The notes under the pieces are model-generated. The model had not been told where the DNA came from, did not search any database, and saw only the letters and a program-made list of their open reading frames with translations. The translations under genes were made by a program, and so were the position numbers. Positions 6,938 to 14,780 of a DNA stretch of 18,461 nt are shown here, one piece after another; the first letter of the stretch is position 1; each line of letters starts with the position of its first letter. Origin of the DNA: an uncultured Polyangiaceae bacterium. GTDB taxonomy: Bacteria; Myxococcota_A; Polyangia; Polyangiales; Polyangiaceae. The stretch covers positions 1 through 18,461 of the forward strand of contig CALKVR010000091.1 of the NCBI GenBank assembly GCA_938004815.1, in the 5' to 3' direction.

Positions 6938-8435
6938 TGCGATCGTGGTGGGCGCGGGGATCGGCGGTCTGTCGGCCGCGATCACCCTCGGCGCGGCCGG
7001 CAAACGGGTGAAGGTTTTCGAGGCCGCACCCGACCTCGGCGGCAAAGCTGGGGTGACCGAGATCGAGGGCGTCGAGGTCGACACCGGGCCCACGCTCCTG
7101 ACGATGCCCGAAGTGTTCGACGACGTCTTGGGGCTCGCGGGGATGAGCGTCGCTGCCGACATGCCCCTGCGCCGGGCCGAGCCGGCCTTTCGATACTTCT
7201 GGCCCGATGGGACGATGCTCGATCTCCACCACGAGGTGGAGGCCACGCTCGCGTCCGTCAGGGGCGTCTTGGGTGCGCGCGCCGCGAACGAGCTCGAGAA
7301 GTTCCTCGAGTACGCGAGCGGCATCTGGTCGGTCGCTCGACGCCGCTTTCTCTTCACCGAGCCTCCGACCCTCGCGACTTTCGTTCGGCTCGGGATCGGT
7401 GGCTTGCGCGAAGCGTCCCGGCTCGACGCGTGGACGACGATGCAGCGCGCCTTGGAGGCCAGGGTCTCGTCGCGCCACCTGCGGGACGTGCTCGCGCGCT
7501 ACGCCACGTACAACGGTTCGGACCCGCGGCGCGCTCCCGCGACCCTGCATTGCATCGCACACGTCGAGCTGGTGCAGGGCGGGGCGGCCGTCCTCGGGGG
7601 AACGCGCGCGCTGGTGACCGCGCTCGAGCGCGCGTCGCGTCGCGTCGGTGTCGAGATCGAGACGGGGACGGCCATCCGCGGCATTCGCGTCGACCGCGGT
7701 CGCGTCGTCGGTGTCGAGACGGCCCGCGGCGAGCACGTCGCCGCCGGCATCGTGGTCGCGAACGCCGACGTCGCACACGTCGCCAGCGACCTCTTGCCGC
7801 GGCCGGTCTCGCGGGCCCTCGAGCGACCGGCCGACCTCTCGACGTCGGGGTGGTGTGCCGTCATTCGCGCGACCCGGCGCGAGGAGCGCGCGGGGCATAC
7901 CGTGCTGTTCCCGCACGACTACCAGGGCGAGTTCGTGGACCTGTTCGATCGGGGCCGGCCGCCGGTCGAGCCGACGATCTACCTCTGCGCACAAGAGAAG
8001 AGCCACGGCCGGCGAGGTTGGGTCTCGCACGAGCCCGTCTTCGTCATGGTCAACGCGCCCGCCGAGCCGGTCTCGGGGCGCACACCCGACGCGACGTGGG
8101 CCGCGCTCGAGGCGCGCGTGCTCGAGCGGTTGCGCCACACCGGGTTGGTCGACCCCGAGGACGGGATCGTCTGGCGCCGCACGCCCTCTGACCTCGCTGA
8201 ACGGTTCCCCGGCAGCCGCGGCGCCATCTACGGCCCCGCGAGCCACGGCATTCAGGCTGCGTTCAAGCGCGCGCCGAACGCGATCGCCGAGGTGCCGGGG
8301 TTGTACCTCGCGTCGGGCAGCGTGCATCCGGGGGGTGGCATGCCTCTCGCCGCGCTCTCGGGGATGAACGCCGCGCGCGCCGCGCTGAAAGCCGCGACCG
8401 CGGATCGCTCGACACTTCGAATGGAGACGCCATGA
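6930..8435 (+). CDS. crtD: 1-hydroxycarotenoid 3,4-desaturase, CrtD-like
   Basis: A 501-residue CrtI-superfamily flavoprotein. FAD motif IVVGAGIGGLSAA is at residues 5-17, VDTGPTLLTMPEVFDD at about 50-65, and GLYLASGSVHPGGGMPLAAL at 457-476. The VDxGPTxLTM block and the SVHPGGGMPLAALSG ending resemble CrtD rather than CrtI, whose ending in this same locus reads GTHPGAGVPGVL. CrtD introduces a 3,4 double bond into 1-hydroxy carotenoids, so a partner CrtC is expected and is present. The gene overlaps the acyltransferase by 8 nt and the next gene by ATGA. Another CrtI-type desaturase or a ketolase is possible; regiochemistry needs biochemistry. Confidence 0.8.
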   Translation: MLDAIVVGAGIGGLSAAITLGAAGKRVKVFEAAPDLGGKAGVTEIEGVEVDTGPTLLTMPEVFDDVLGLAGMSVAADMPLRRAEPAFRYFWPDGTMLDLHHEVEATLASVRGVLGARAANELEKFLEYASGIWSVARRRFLFTEPPTLATFVRLGIGGLREASRLDAWTTMQRALEARVSSRHLRDVLARYATYNGSDPRRAPATLHCIAHVELVQGGAAVLGGTRALVTALERASRRVGVEIETGTAIRGIRVDRGRVVGVETARGEHVAAGIVVANADVAHVASDLLPRPVSRALERPADLSTSGWCAVIRATRREERAGHTVLFPHDYQGEFVDLFDRGRPPVEPTIYLCAQEKSHGRRGWVSHEPVFVMVNAPAEPVSGRTPDATWAALEARVLERLRHTGLVDPEDGIVWRRTPSDLAERFPGSRGAIYGPASHGIQAAFKRAPNAIAEVPGLYLASGSVHPGGGMPLAALSGMNAARAALKAATADRSTLRMETP

Positions 8436-9190
8436 ATGAACGGTATTGGTTCCCTCGACTGGGCGCGCTCGTGGCGGCGGCCGCGATGGTCGTCGCCCCC
8501 TCTGCCGCGCGCGCGGGCACGTTCGACGGCAGGTGGGTGTTCGTGCAGCGCATGACCACGAGCGCTTCGGTGCCCGTGGTGGGCGACATCGAAGCGACGA
8601 CCAGCGTCATCAGCCTGCACGACCTGGAGGACGCCGACGGTCGCTTGCGCGGCGAGGGCAAGCTCTGCCGCATCACGATCGACAGCGGCACCGATCTCGT
8701 CGAGACCATTCTGCCCAAGGCGTTTCGCAACTCGCTGCCGCCGCCACGCATCGACGCCGCGCTCGAGATCGAGGACGGCGCGGTCAAGCTGCGGCAGGAC
8801 AAACGGGTGGTCGTCGTGGGCGCGCGCCTGGGCGACCCGGAGCGAGAGGCGCTGCCCACGAGCAGCAAAGACTCGCGTGTCTTCGATCAAGACCGGGACG
8901 ACAAGCCGGGTGTCACGATCCGGATCGGCGGTCTGGTGACGGGCGACATGTATGTCGTGCAGCGCAGCTGGACCCGCCTCGACGGGGGATACTGGAAAGA
9001 CGGCACGTTCGGCGGCCGGCTCGCCTTTGGCAGCGAGCAGGTGGTGCTCGGCTCGACGTCGCCGTTCTTGGGGGACCCGCCGAAGGCGCGACCCGTCGCC
9101 CACAAGAGCTGGTTCCGTCTGGCGCGCCTGGCCGACGACGCTTCGTGCAAAGACGCGCGCCGCGTGGGCGCAGCCTACCTGGGAGAATGA
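8432..9190 (+). CDS. Secreted protein of unknown function inside the carotenoid operon
   Basis: I do not recognise this 252-residue protein. It starts with a clear Sec signal peptide: a hydrophobic run GALVAAAAMVVAPS and an ARA cleavage site at about residue 28. The mature part is rich in alternating hydrophobic and charged residues, suggesting beta structure. It has one acidic stretch, SRVFDQDRDDKPGVTIRIGG, of the D-x-D-x-D-x-x-PG kind that can bind calcium. Few cysteines are visible. The ATG overlaps the crtD stop as ATGA, and only 1 nt separates its stop from the crtU start, so it is co-transcribed with pigment genes. A role in carotenoid binding, delivery to the outer membrane, or cell-surface organisation is conceivable, but this is inferred from context only. 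Confidence 0.72.
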   Translation: MNERYWFPRLGALVAAAAMVVAPSAARAGTFDGRWVFVQRMTTSASVPVVGDIEATTSVISLHDLEDADGRLRGEGKLCRITIDSGTDLVETILPKAFRNSLPPPRIDAALEIEDGAVKLRQDKRVVVVGARLGDPEREALPTSSKDSRVFDQDRDDKPGVTIRIGGLVTGDMYVVQRSWTRLDGGYWKDGTFGGRLAFGSEQVVLGSTSPFLGDPPKARPVAHKSWFRLARLADDASCKDARRVGAAYLGE

Positions 9191-9191
9191 A

Positions 9192-10763
9192 ATGGCGCTC
9201 ATTCGACGATTGGCGCGAGGTATGAAGCGGCCGCTCGGCGCGGTGCTCGAGCGCAGGCTCGGCGGCTACCGGCGGACGGTGAACGACGTCGACGCGCGCG
9301 CGCCGCTCCGAGCGACTGCGCCCGCGAGCGTGGCGGTGCTGGGCGGTGGCCTGGCGGGCATCGCGGCCGCGGCGACGCTCGCCGATCGTGGCTTTCGTGT
9401 GACCCTCTTCGAGGCGAACGAGCGGATCGGAGGAAAGATCGGCGGCGAGACGATCACGATCGACGGCCAGCCGTACCCGATGGATCACGGGTTTCATGCC
9501 TTCTTTCGCCATTACTACAACCTCGACGCGTTCTTGGCGCGCGTCGGGGTGAAGCCGGCGCTCGAGGCCATCGACGACTACGTCATCCTCGACGCCGACG
9601 GTCGCGAGTGGAGCTTCGGCGACGTCGAGACGACGCCCGGCCTGAACCTGCTCGATCTGGCCGGCAAGGATCTCTACCGCCTCGGCGAGGTCATGTTCTC
9701 GGGCGCGCACCGGCACATGAACGCGTTCTTGGCCTATGACCGCGACGCGACGTTTGCGGGCCTCGATCGCACGAGCTTCTCCGAGTGGGCCGATCGCGCC
9801 GGCTTGCCCAAACGGCTGAGGCGCGTCCTCACCATCTTTGCACGGGCGTTCTTCGCCGAGGACGACCGACTGAGCGCGGCCGAGGTCGTGAAGGCGTTCC
9901 ATTTCTACTACCTCGCCCACGACAAAGGCCTGCTCTACGACTACCCGCGCCGCGCGTACCTCGACGGTATCGTCGTGGCGATCGAGGCGCACCTCGATCG
10001 GCTCGGGGTGAGCGTGTGCACGCGCTCGCCAGCCCGGGTCGTTGCGCCGCTCGACGACGGCGTCGAGGTCGATGGCACCCGGTTCGACCACGCCGTCGTG
10101 GCGACGCCCGCGCGCGAGGCGCGTGCGCTCGCCCTGCGCTCGCCTCTGTTTCGAGCCGCGTGCCCCGACACGACGCGCAGGCTCGCCTCGCTCGAGGACG
10201 GCCAACGCTACGCCGTCCTGCGGATCTGGATCGATCGCGACATCCGCGCCGGGTTGCCGGTCTTCGTGACGACCGAACGGACCAAGCTTCTCGACGCCGT
10301 CGCGAGCTATCACCGCATCACCGAGACCGACGCCACGTGGGTCGCTCGCCGCGGCGGCGCGGTGCTCGAGCTGCACAGCTACGCGGTGCCCGACGACCTG
10401 CCCGACGACGGCGCGGTGCGCGAGGCGCTCCTGAGCGAGCTCGCGCGGTTCTTCCCCGAGATCGCAGGGTTCACCATCGCCCACGAGCATCTCCGCGTGC
10501 GCAACGATTTCACCGCTCTGCACGTGGGCATGGCCGCCGACCGGCCCGTCACCGCTACCGATCACTCGAACGTCGTGCTCGCCGGCGATTGGGTGTCGCT
10601 CCCGGTCCCGGCGATGCTCATGGAGGGTGCGTTCACCTCGGGGCTCTACGCGGCCAACACGATCCTCGCGCGAGCCGGCCTGCAGGAGGCTCCGATCGAG
10701 AGCGTCCCGCTCCGCGGATTGCTCGCCGACATGCCGAGCCCCATCCGCGCCGCAGCCGGCTGA
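9192..10763 (+). CDS. crtU: CrtU-like carotenoid ring desaturase/methyltransferase
   Basis: A 523-residue flavoprotein. After a basic N-terminal stretch comes VAVLGGGLAGIAAA (residues 47-60), FEANERIGGKIGG (73-85) and GFHAFFRHYYNLDAFL (100-115), the block I associate with CrtU/CruE enzymes. FHFYYLAHDKGLLYDYPRR follows mid-protein, and the C-terminal FAD segment is VVLAGDWVSLPVPAMLMEGA (461-480). The family turns beta rings into aromatic phi or chi rings by desaturation and methyl migration. There is no Rieske domain, unlike some relatives. ATG 9192 is preceded by GGGAG at 6 nt. As last gene of the rightward unit it would act on the ring made by the divergent crtY. Phi or chi outcome cannot be told by eye; another amine-oxidase-fold carotenoid enzyme is the alternative. 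Confidence 0.75.
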   Translation: MALIRRLARGMKRPLGAVLERRLGGYRRTVNDVDARAPLRATAPASVAVLGGGLAGIAAAATLADRGFRVTLFEANERIGGKIGGETITIDGQPYPMDHGFHAFFRHYYNLDAFLARVGVKPALEAIDDYVILDADGREWSFGDVETTPGLNLLDLAGKDLYRLGEVMFSGAHRHMNAFLAYDRDATFAGLDRTSFSEWADRAGLPKRLRRVLTIFARAFFAEDDRLSAAEVVKAFHFYYLAHDKGLLYDYPRRAYLDGIVVAIEAHLDRLGVSVCTRSPARVVAPLDDGVEVDGTRFDHAVVATPAREARALALRSPLFRAACPDTTRRLASLEDGQRYAVLRIWIDRDIRAGLPVFVTTERTKLLDAVASYHRITETDATWVARRGGAVLELHSYAVPDDLPDDGAVREALLSELARFFPEIAGFTIAHEHLRVRNDFTALHVGMAADRPVTATDHSNVVLAGDWVSLPVPAMLMEGAFTSGLYAANTILARAGLQEAPIESVPLRGLLADMPSPIRAAAG

Positions 10764-11303
10764 TCAGATGCACGTCTTGTTGTCGGTCGGGTCGATGGTG
10801 CCCGGGCACGACGCCGACGAGCACGAGCCGACGTTGTTGCAGTACTGGCAGGCGCTGACGTTCGTGCTGGTGCAGTCGGGGTCGGTGGCGCCGCACCCGC
10901 AGTCGCAGCCGTCGTCGGCGTCGTAGAACGCGTCGTTGCACATCCAGGTCGGCGGCGGCCCCGTGCAGAACGCAGGGTCCTCGTCGTAGCCGCTCGCGCA
11001 GTCGTCGATGCCGTCGCAGAGCGCGCCGACCGGGACGCAGCTGCCGTCGCCGCAGTCGACCTCGGGCGGGACGCAGTTGCTGCCCGTCGATGACGAGGTG
11101 GCCGCGCTCGAGGTGGCGGTCGTCGACACGCTCGTCGTTGGCTCGAGCTTGCCGCCCGCGCCGCCGGTGCCGCCGGCCCCCGAAGCCGCGCTCGAGCTCG
11201 GCCCCGCGGTCGCGTCCGCCCCGTCGCTCTCGAGCAGGTCGACGCCGTAGGTGTTGCAAGCACCCACGAACGAAGCCATGAGGAGCGCGGTGAACGAACG
11301 CAC
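10764..11303 (-). CDS. Lipoprotein with an LDL-receptor class A-like module
   Basis: A 179-residue predicted lipoprotein. The signal sequence ends in the lipobox SFVGAC (Cys16). A Ser/Thr/Gly/Ala-rich stalk follows (about 33-75). Six cysteines at 77, 84, 89, 96, 102 and 113 then match LDL-receptor class A spacing, with the calcium-binding-type acidic CDGIDDCASGYDEDPAFC. A second Cys-rich part (122-178), including CDCGCGATDPDC, I cannot name. The GTG start at 11301-11303 is chosen because it gives a compact lipoprotein signal; the open frame extends further upstream without one. Its stop directly abuts the crtU stop. Its 5' end overlaps that of the large divergent lipoprotein by 14 nt, so one start may be misplaced. 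Surface exposure or adhesion is plausible but unproven. Confidence 0.77.
   Translation of the reverse strand: MRSFTALLMASFVGACNTYGVDLLESDGADATAGPSSSAASGAGGTGGAGGKLEPTTSVSTTATSSAATSSSTGSNCVPPEVDCGDGSCVPVGALCDGIDDCASGYDEDPAFCTGPPPTWMCNDAFYDADDGCDCGCGATDPDCTSTNVSACQYCNNVGSCSSASCPGTIDPTDNKTCI
11281..11285 (+). promoter_or_regulatory. Ribosome binding site favouring GTG 11290
   Basis: AGGAG lies 4 nt before GTG 11290. The earlier in-frame ATG at 11278 has no recognisable ribosome binding site, so GTG 11290 is the preferred start of the large lipoprotein. Confidence 0.45.
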
Positions 11304-13971
11304 GGCTCTTGCCTTGTACCGCGGCGGGCGCGCCGCCTTCCCTCGCGGAGCGTCGCGCCTCCTCGCGCTCGCCGCAACCGTGTTGATCGCGACCGGCTGC
11401 GCGGCGCCGCCTGCGGGGGCGGTCGGGGCCGCGGTGCCTCGCGTCTCCCAGGCGCCCGAGGGGGTCGTGACCCGCGCCGACGTCGGGGGGCTCTCGGCGT
11501 TCGAGGGCAAGCTCCCGCCGGACACCCTGTACGCGATCGTCGGGCCGGTGCTGGGCATGCGCTCCGTCTCCGGCTCATGCGGCGCCTACCTCGAGCTTCG
11601 GATCGGGGCCGAGGTCCGGCTGGGCGGGACCGGGCTCATGCGCGTCCACGACGCGCCGGACGAGGGCTCCGTGCACGTCCTCGTCGCGATGGATCGCGGA
11701 CCGGCTCCGTGCGCAGAGCCGCAGGCCGCCTCCCTGGTCCGCGAGATCGCGGCGGGCGATCGGATCGTCGCGGCCCTGGCGGCTGCGCCGCCGCCTGAGC
11801 CAGGGCGCCGCCGCAACCGATCGGCGTGGCTCGATCTCCCGCGTGTGGTCGCGCTCGGCTCGCTCCACGATGTGCCCAGCGTTGCGGCCGCGCTCCCCGC
11901 CGGTCGCTTCGTCGACCACGAGGAGCAGTGGCTCGCGGCACCTCGCGTCCCGCCGATCGGGACGCCGGCTCTGCGCGCGCGCCTCGGCGGGACGCCCCGC
12001 TTCGCCGTGCGCGAGGGCGAGGTCGTCGATCGGGCGCTGGGCGTCGTGTGGCAGCGCACGCCCCATCCGAAGCCGCTCGATATTCGCGAGGCCGGTTGGT
12101 ACTGCGAGGCCTTGGAGCTCGGCGGGCACGCCGACTGGCGATTGCCGACGGTGACTGAAGCGCAGGGCCTGCTCGTCGCCGGCAGGCGGCCCAACGCTCT
12201 CCCCGAAGAAGCGTCGCTCGCGCCGGGCCCCGAGCCGATCTTCTGGACGCGCACCGACGACGACGGCTCGTGGGTGGGGGACGTCGAGGGCGGCAGCGTC
12301 ATCTCGACGCACTACGACACGCCGAGCTCGTTCGGGTCGTACACCACGCGGTGCGTCCGGACCGAAGGTCAGGGAACGACCGAGGTGCTCGACCGCTTCG
12401 GGCTCGACGGTGACACGCTCGTCGACGGGCTCGCCGGTCTGGCGTGGCATCTGCCCGATGCGACCCAGCCGATCACGCACGCCGCTGCCCGCGCCCATTG
12501 CGAGAGCGGCAGGTTCGCGGGCCAGAGCGACTGGCGCCTCCCCAGCGCCGCGGAGCTTTACACGCTGATGGAGGGGTGCCCGCCCGAGGTCATGGCGCTC
12601 CGCGAACGGCCCGTCGACGACGTCTGGACATCCCTCGTCGAGCCCGAGTCGGGCGTCGGCGAGGCGCACGCGATCTGCAACCCGGGCCGATCGCTCCCCG
12701 CCGGCGCGTGGGGCCTCGAAGACGGCCAAGATCCGAAGAGCCCCCTCGCGATGGCGTTCTGTGTGCGCGAGGCGCCGCGCGACGTCGGGCCCGCGCTCGC
12801 GACCTGCCCCGCCGGTTCGCAGCCGAAGCGCTCGCCGACCGAGGTTCGGTGCGAAGCCGCGGGGGTCGCGAGCGGCCCGTTTCGAACGCTGTACCCGAGC
12901 GGCGCCGTCTTCGAGGCCGGCACGTACGACGCCGGGCGGCGTTCGGGCGAGCTCACCGTGTACCACGAGCACGGCGGTGTGTACCTACGCGCAAGCTTCG
13001 AGGCGGGGCTGCTCCAAGGCGACGTCGTCGTCACCCACCCGAGCGGCCGCCCGCTCACTCGCGAGCGCTTCGAGCGGGGGCGGCCGAGCGGGACATGGCG
13101 ACGGCTCGATTCGCGAGGCCGCGAGACCGAGCGAATCGAATGGGTGGCAGGCGAGCCGGCCCAGGGGCGAGTCTTCGCGTTCTCCGCCGAGACCGGAAAG
13201 AAGGTGCTCGAAGGGCCCACCTCGCGCGGCTGGAAGCACGGCGTCGTCGTCGATCTCGATGGCGAGACCGGCGAGCAGATCGGCGAGACGGCGTTCGAGG
13301 GCGGGTGGGCTCACGGGCCGGCGGTGATCCGGTACGACGGGCGCGAGAGCAAGGGCCGGCACACGCGCGGCGAGCGTGACGGTGAATGGATCACCACCAA
13401 GGCGGGCAAGGTAATCGGCCGCACACGCTGGAAGGCGGGCGAGATGCAGGCCGATCAAGACTTCGACGAGACCGGCAAGTCGATTCGCGATGTCTCGTTC
13501 GGCAATGGCATCGCCGTCGGTAGAGAGGTCAAGAAGAACGCCAAAGGCATCGTCGTCGATCGGCGCGACATCGACGCCGAGGGCACCGGCACGATCAAGA
13601 CGTTCGACGACGCCGACGGCTCGCCCCGGATGGAGCTGTCGTTCAAGAAGGGCGTCTACCACGGACACGTTCGCCACTTCGCCGCGGGCGGGGTGATCCG
13701 GACGGACGAGCCGTACGTCGACGGTCGCCCCCACGGGACGTGGATCCAGAGGTCCGACGACGGCAAGCTCCAGAGCTCGGTCGAGTGGGTCGCCGGTCTC
13801 CGGCATGGGCCCGCCGAGTCGTACGACTACGACGGCGCGCTCGAGAGCAAAGGCAGGTTCGAGAACGGAAGGCGCGCCGGTACCTGGACGTTCGCGAACA
13901 TCGGAAAGAAGGCTACGTTCGAGGTTCGATTCGCGGGCGGGCAGGCGGTCGGCGGGTCCTGGGAGAAGTGA
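11290..13971 (+). CDS. Large lipoprotein with two Lcl/DUF1566-like domains and a MORN-repeat tail
   Basis: An 893-residue predicted lipoprotein; the signal sequence runs to LIATGC (Cys37). Residues about 40-240 are unassigned. Two Lcl/DUF1566-like domains follow: one at about 245-355 with GVVWQRT, ADWRLPTVTEA and a closing CVRTEG, the second at about 373-494 with GLAWHL, SDWRLPSAAEL and FCVREAP. From about residue 528 to the end are roughly a dozen units of 22-25 residues of the form G-x-(aromatic/aliphatic)-(5-8)-G-(10-12)-G-x-x-x-G, matching the MORN_2-type repeat. Neither module indicates an enzyme; both are common in large surface proteins and may bind ligands or membrane. Start GTG 11290 is preferred over ATG 11278. 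The next gene overlaps by 1 nt and is probably co-expressed. Confidence 0.82.
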   Translation: MNERTALALYRGGRAAFPRGASRLLALAATVLIATGCAAPPAGAVGAAVPRVSQAPEGVVTRADVGGLSAFEGKLPPDTLYAIVGPVLGMRSVSGSCGAYLELRIGAEVRLGGTGLMRVHDAPDEGSVHVLVAMDRGPAPCAEPQAASLVREIAAGDRIVAALAAAPPPEPGRRRNRSAWLDLPRVVALGSLHDVPSVAAALPAGRFVDHEEQWLAAPRVPPIGTPALRARLGGTPRFAVREGEVVDRALGVVWQRTPHPKPLDIREAGWYCEALELGGHADWRLPTVTEAQGLLVAGRRPNALPEEASLAPGPEPIFWTRTDDDGSWVGDVEGGSVISTHYDTPSSFGSYTTRCVRTEGQGTTEVLDRFGLDGDTLVDGLAGLAWHLPDATQPITHAAARAHCESGRFAGQSDWRLPSAAELYTLMEGCPPEVMALRERPVDDVWTSLVEPESGVGEAHAICNPGRSLPAGAWGLEDGQDPKSPLAMAFCVREAPRDVGPALATCPAGSQPKRSPTEVRCEAAGVASGPFRTLYPSGAVFEAGTYDAGRRSGELTVYHEHGGVYLRASFEAGLLQGDVVVTHPSGRPLTRERFERGRPSGTWRRLDSRGRETERIEWVAGEPAQGRVFAFSAETGKKVLEGPTSRGWKHGVVVDLDGETGEQIGETAFEGGWAHGPAVIRYDGRESKGRHTRGERDGEWITTKAGKVIGRTRWKAGEMQADQDFDETGKSIRDVSFGNGIAVGREVKKNAKGIVVDRRDIDAEGTGTIKTFDDADGSPRMELSFKKGVYHGHVRHFAAGGVIRTDEPYVDGRPHGTWIQRSDDGKLQSSVEWVAGLRHGPAESYDYDGALESKGRFENGRRAGTWTFANIGKKATFEVRFAGGQAVGGSWEK

Positions 13972-14753
13972 TGGTCGCGCTCGAAGAGAAGCTCATGAGA
14001 GAGGTCGCGGAGGCAGGCCTCCCGCCCATCGCGCCGGGCGGCCCGCTCGTCACCGATGAGGACATCGCGGCGCTGCCCGACGCGGCGCGCCGGTACATGA
14101 GGTTCATGGGTGTGGTCGGTCGCAAGCGTGACGACTCGTTTCGCATGTCGTTCGATGGGCGATTCCTGTTCGGCGGCAAATGGGTGGCTTGCTCGGTGGC
14201 GCAGTACAACGCCCGCTCCCCCGTCACGCGGATCTTCCACATGCGCCTCCGGGTCGCCGGGCTCGTGCCGACGTACGTGCGCGACACCTACATCGACGGC
14301 AAAGGCCACATGCTCGGCAAGGCCTTCGATCTGTTCCGCGTCGTCGACGACGCCAGCGAGCAGATCGGAATCGGCGAATGCGTCACCTGGGTCAACGACG
14401 CCGTCTTGATGGCGCCGTCGATGCTCCTCGTGCCCGCGGTGCAATGGGCCGACGCCGGCCCCGACGCGTTCGACGTCGGCTTGACGGACGCGGGGCGCAC
14501 CGTGCGCGCGCGCGTCTACCTCGACGAGGCGGGCGCGCCCGTCGACTTCTCGACGACCGACCGCTTCTATGTCGCGCCCGGCGCCTCCCACCCGCCCGTA
14601 CGAGCAGAGTGGCGCACGCCCGTCGACGGTTGGCAGGCCGCGGCCGCCCGCATGTTCCCGACCCGCGCGCGCGCGGTGTGGATGCTGGATACGGGCCCGC
14701 TCTCGTACGCCGAGCTCGATTTCGACCCGACACGTTTCGCCGTCGACGTGTGA
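13971..14753 (+). CDS. DUF6544-like protein of unknown function
   Basis: A 260-residue protein without signal peptide or clear membrane segment. The pattern LPDAARRYMRFMGVVG (near residues 33-48), a central YNARSPVTRIFHMRLRV, and YIDGKGHMLGKAFDLFRVV resemble the DUF6544/DUF6920 group (LPxxVRRYLxxxG ... QxNxxxPxRxFxM). I am only moderately sure of the family, and no activity is known to me. ATG 13971 overlaps the upstream stop by 1 nt (TGATG) and has GGGAG at a 5-nt spacing, so it is translationally linked to the MORN-repeat lipoprotein. The gene converges on the next one with 27 bp between stops, which show no obvious terminator. Confidence 0.75.
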   Translation: MVALEEKLMREVAEAGLPPIAPGGPLVTDEDIAALPDAARRYMRFMGVVGRKRDDSFRMSFDGRFLFGGKWVACSVAQYNARSPVTRIFHMRLRVAGLVPTYVRDTYIDGKGHMLGKAFDLFRVVDDASEQIGIGECVTWVNDAVLMAPSMLLVPAVQWADAGPDAFDVGLTDAGRTVRARVYLDEAGAPVDFSTTDRFYVAPGASHPPVRAEWRTPVDGWQAAAARMFPTRARAVWMLDTGPLSYAELDFDPTRFAVDV

Positions 14754-14780
14754 GGGCGGGCCACGGGCGACGCGGCCTCG

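Noticed and set aside
6753..8327. Minus-strand open frame of 524 codons
   Set aside because: Antisense to crtD; low-complexity Arg-rich translation with no motif.
8913..10565. Minus-strand open frame of 550 codons
   Set aside because: Antisense to crtU, which has strong flavoprotein motifs. This frame shows only composition effects.
10753..10762. CAGCCGGCTG palindrome at the end of crtU as a terminator stem
   Set aside because: Only 10 bp with no loop and no T-run; it lies within codons.
11575..12972. Minus-strand open frame of 465 codons
   Set aside because: Antisense to the Lcl/MORN lipoprotein; no signal, motif or ribosome binding site.
14754..14780. Terminator between the two convergent stops
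   Set aside because: The 27 bp are GC-rich but show no good stem-loop followed by a T-run in either direction.
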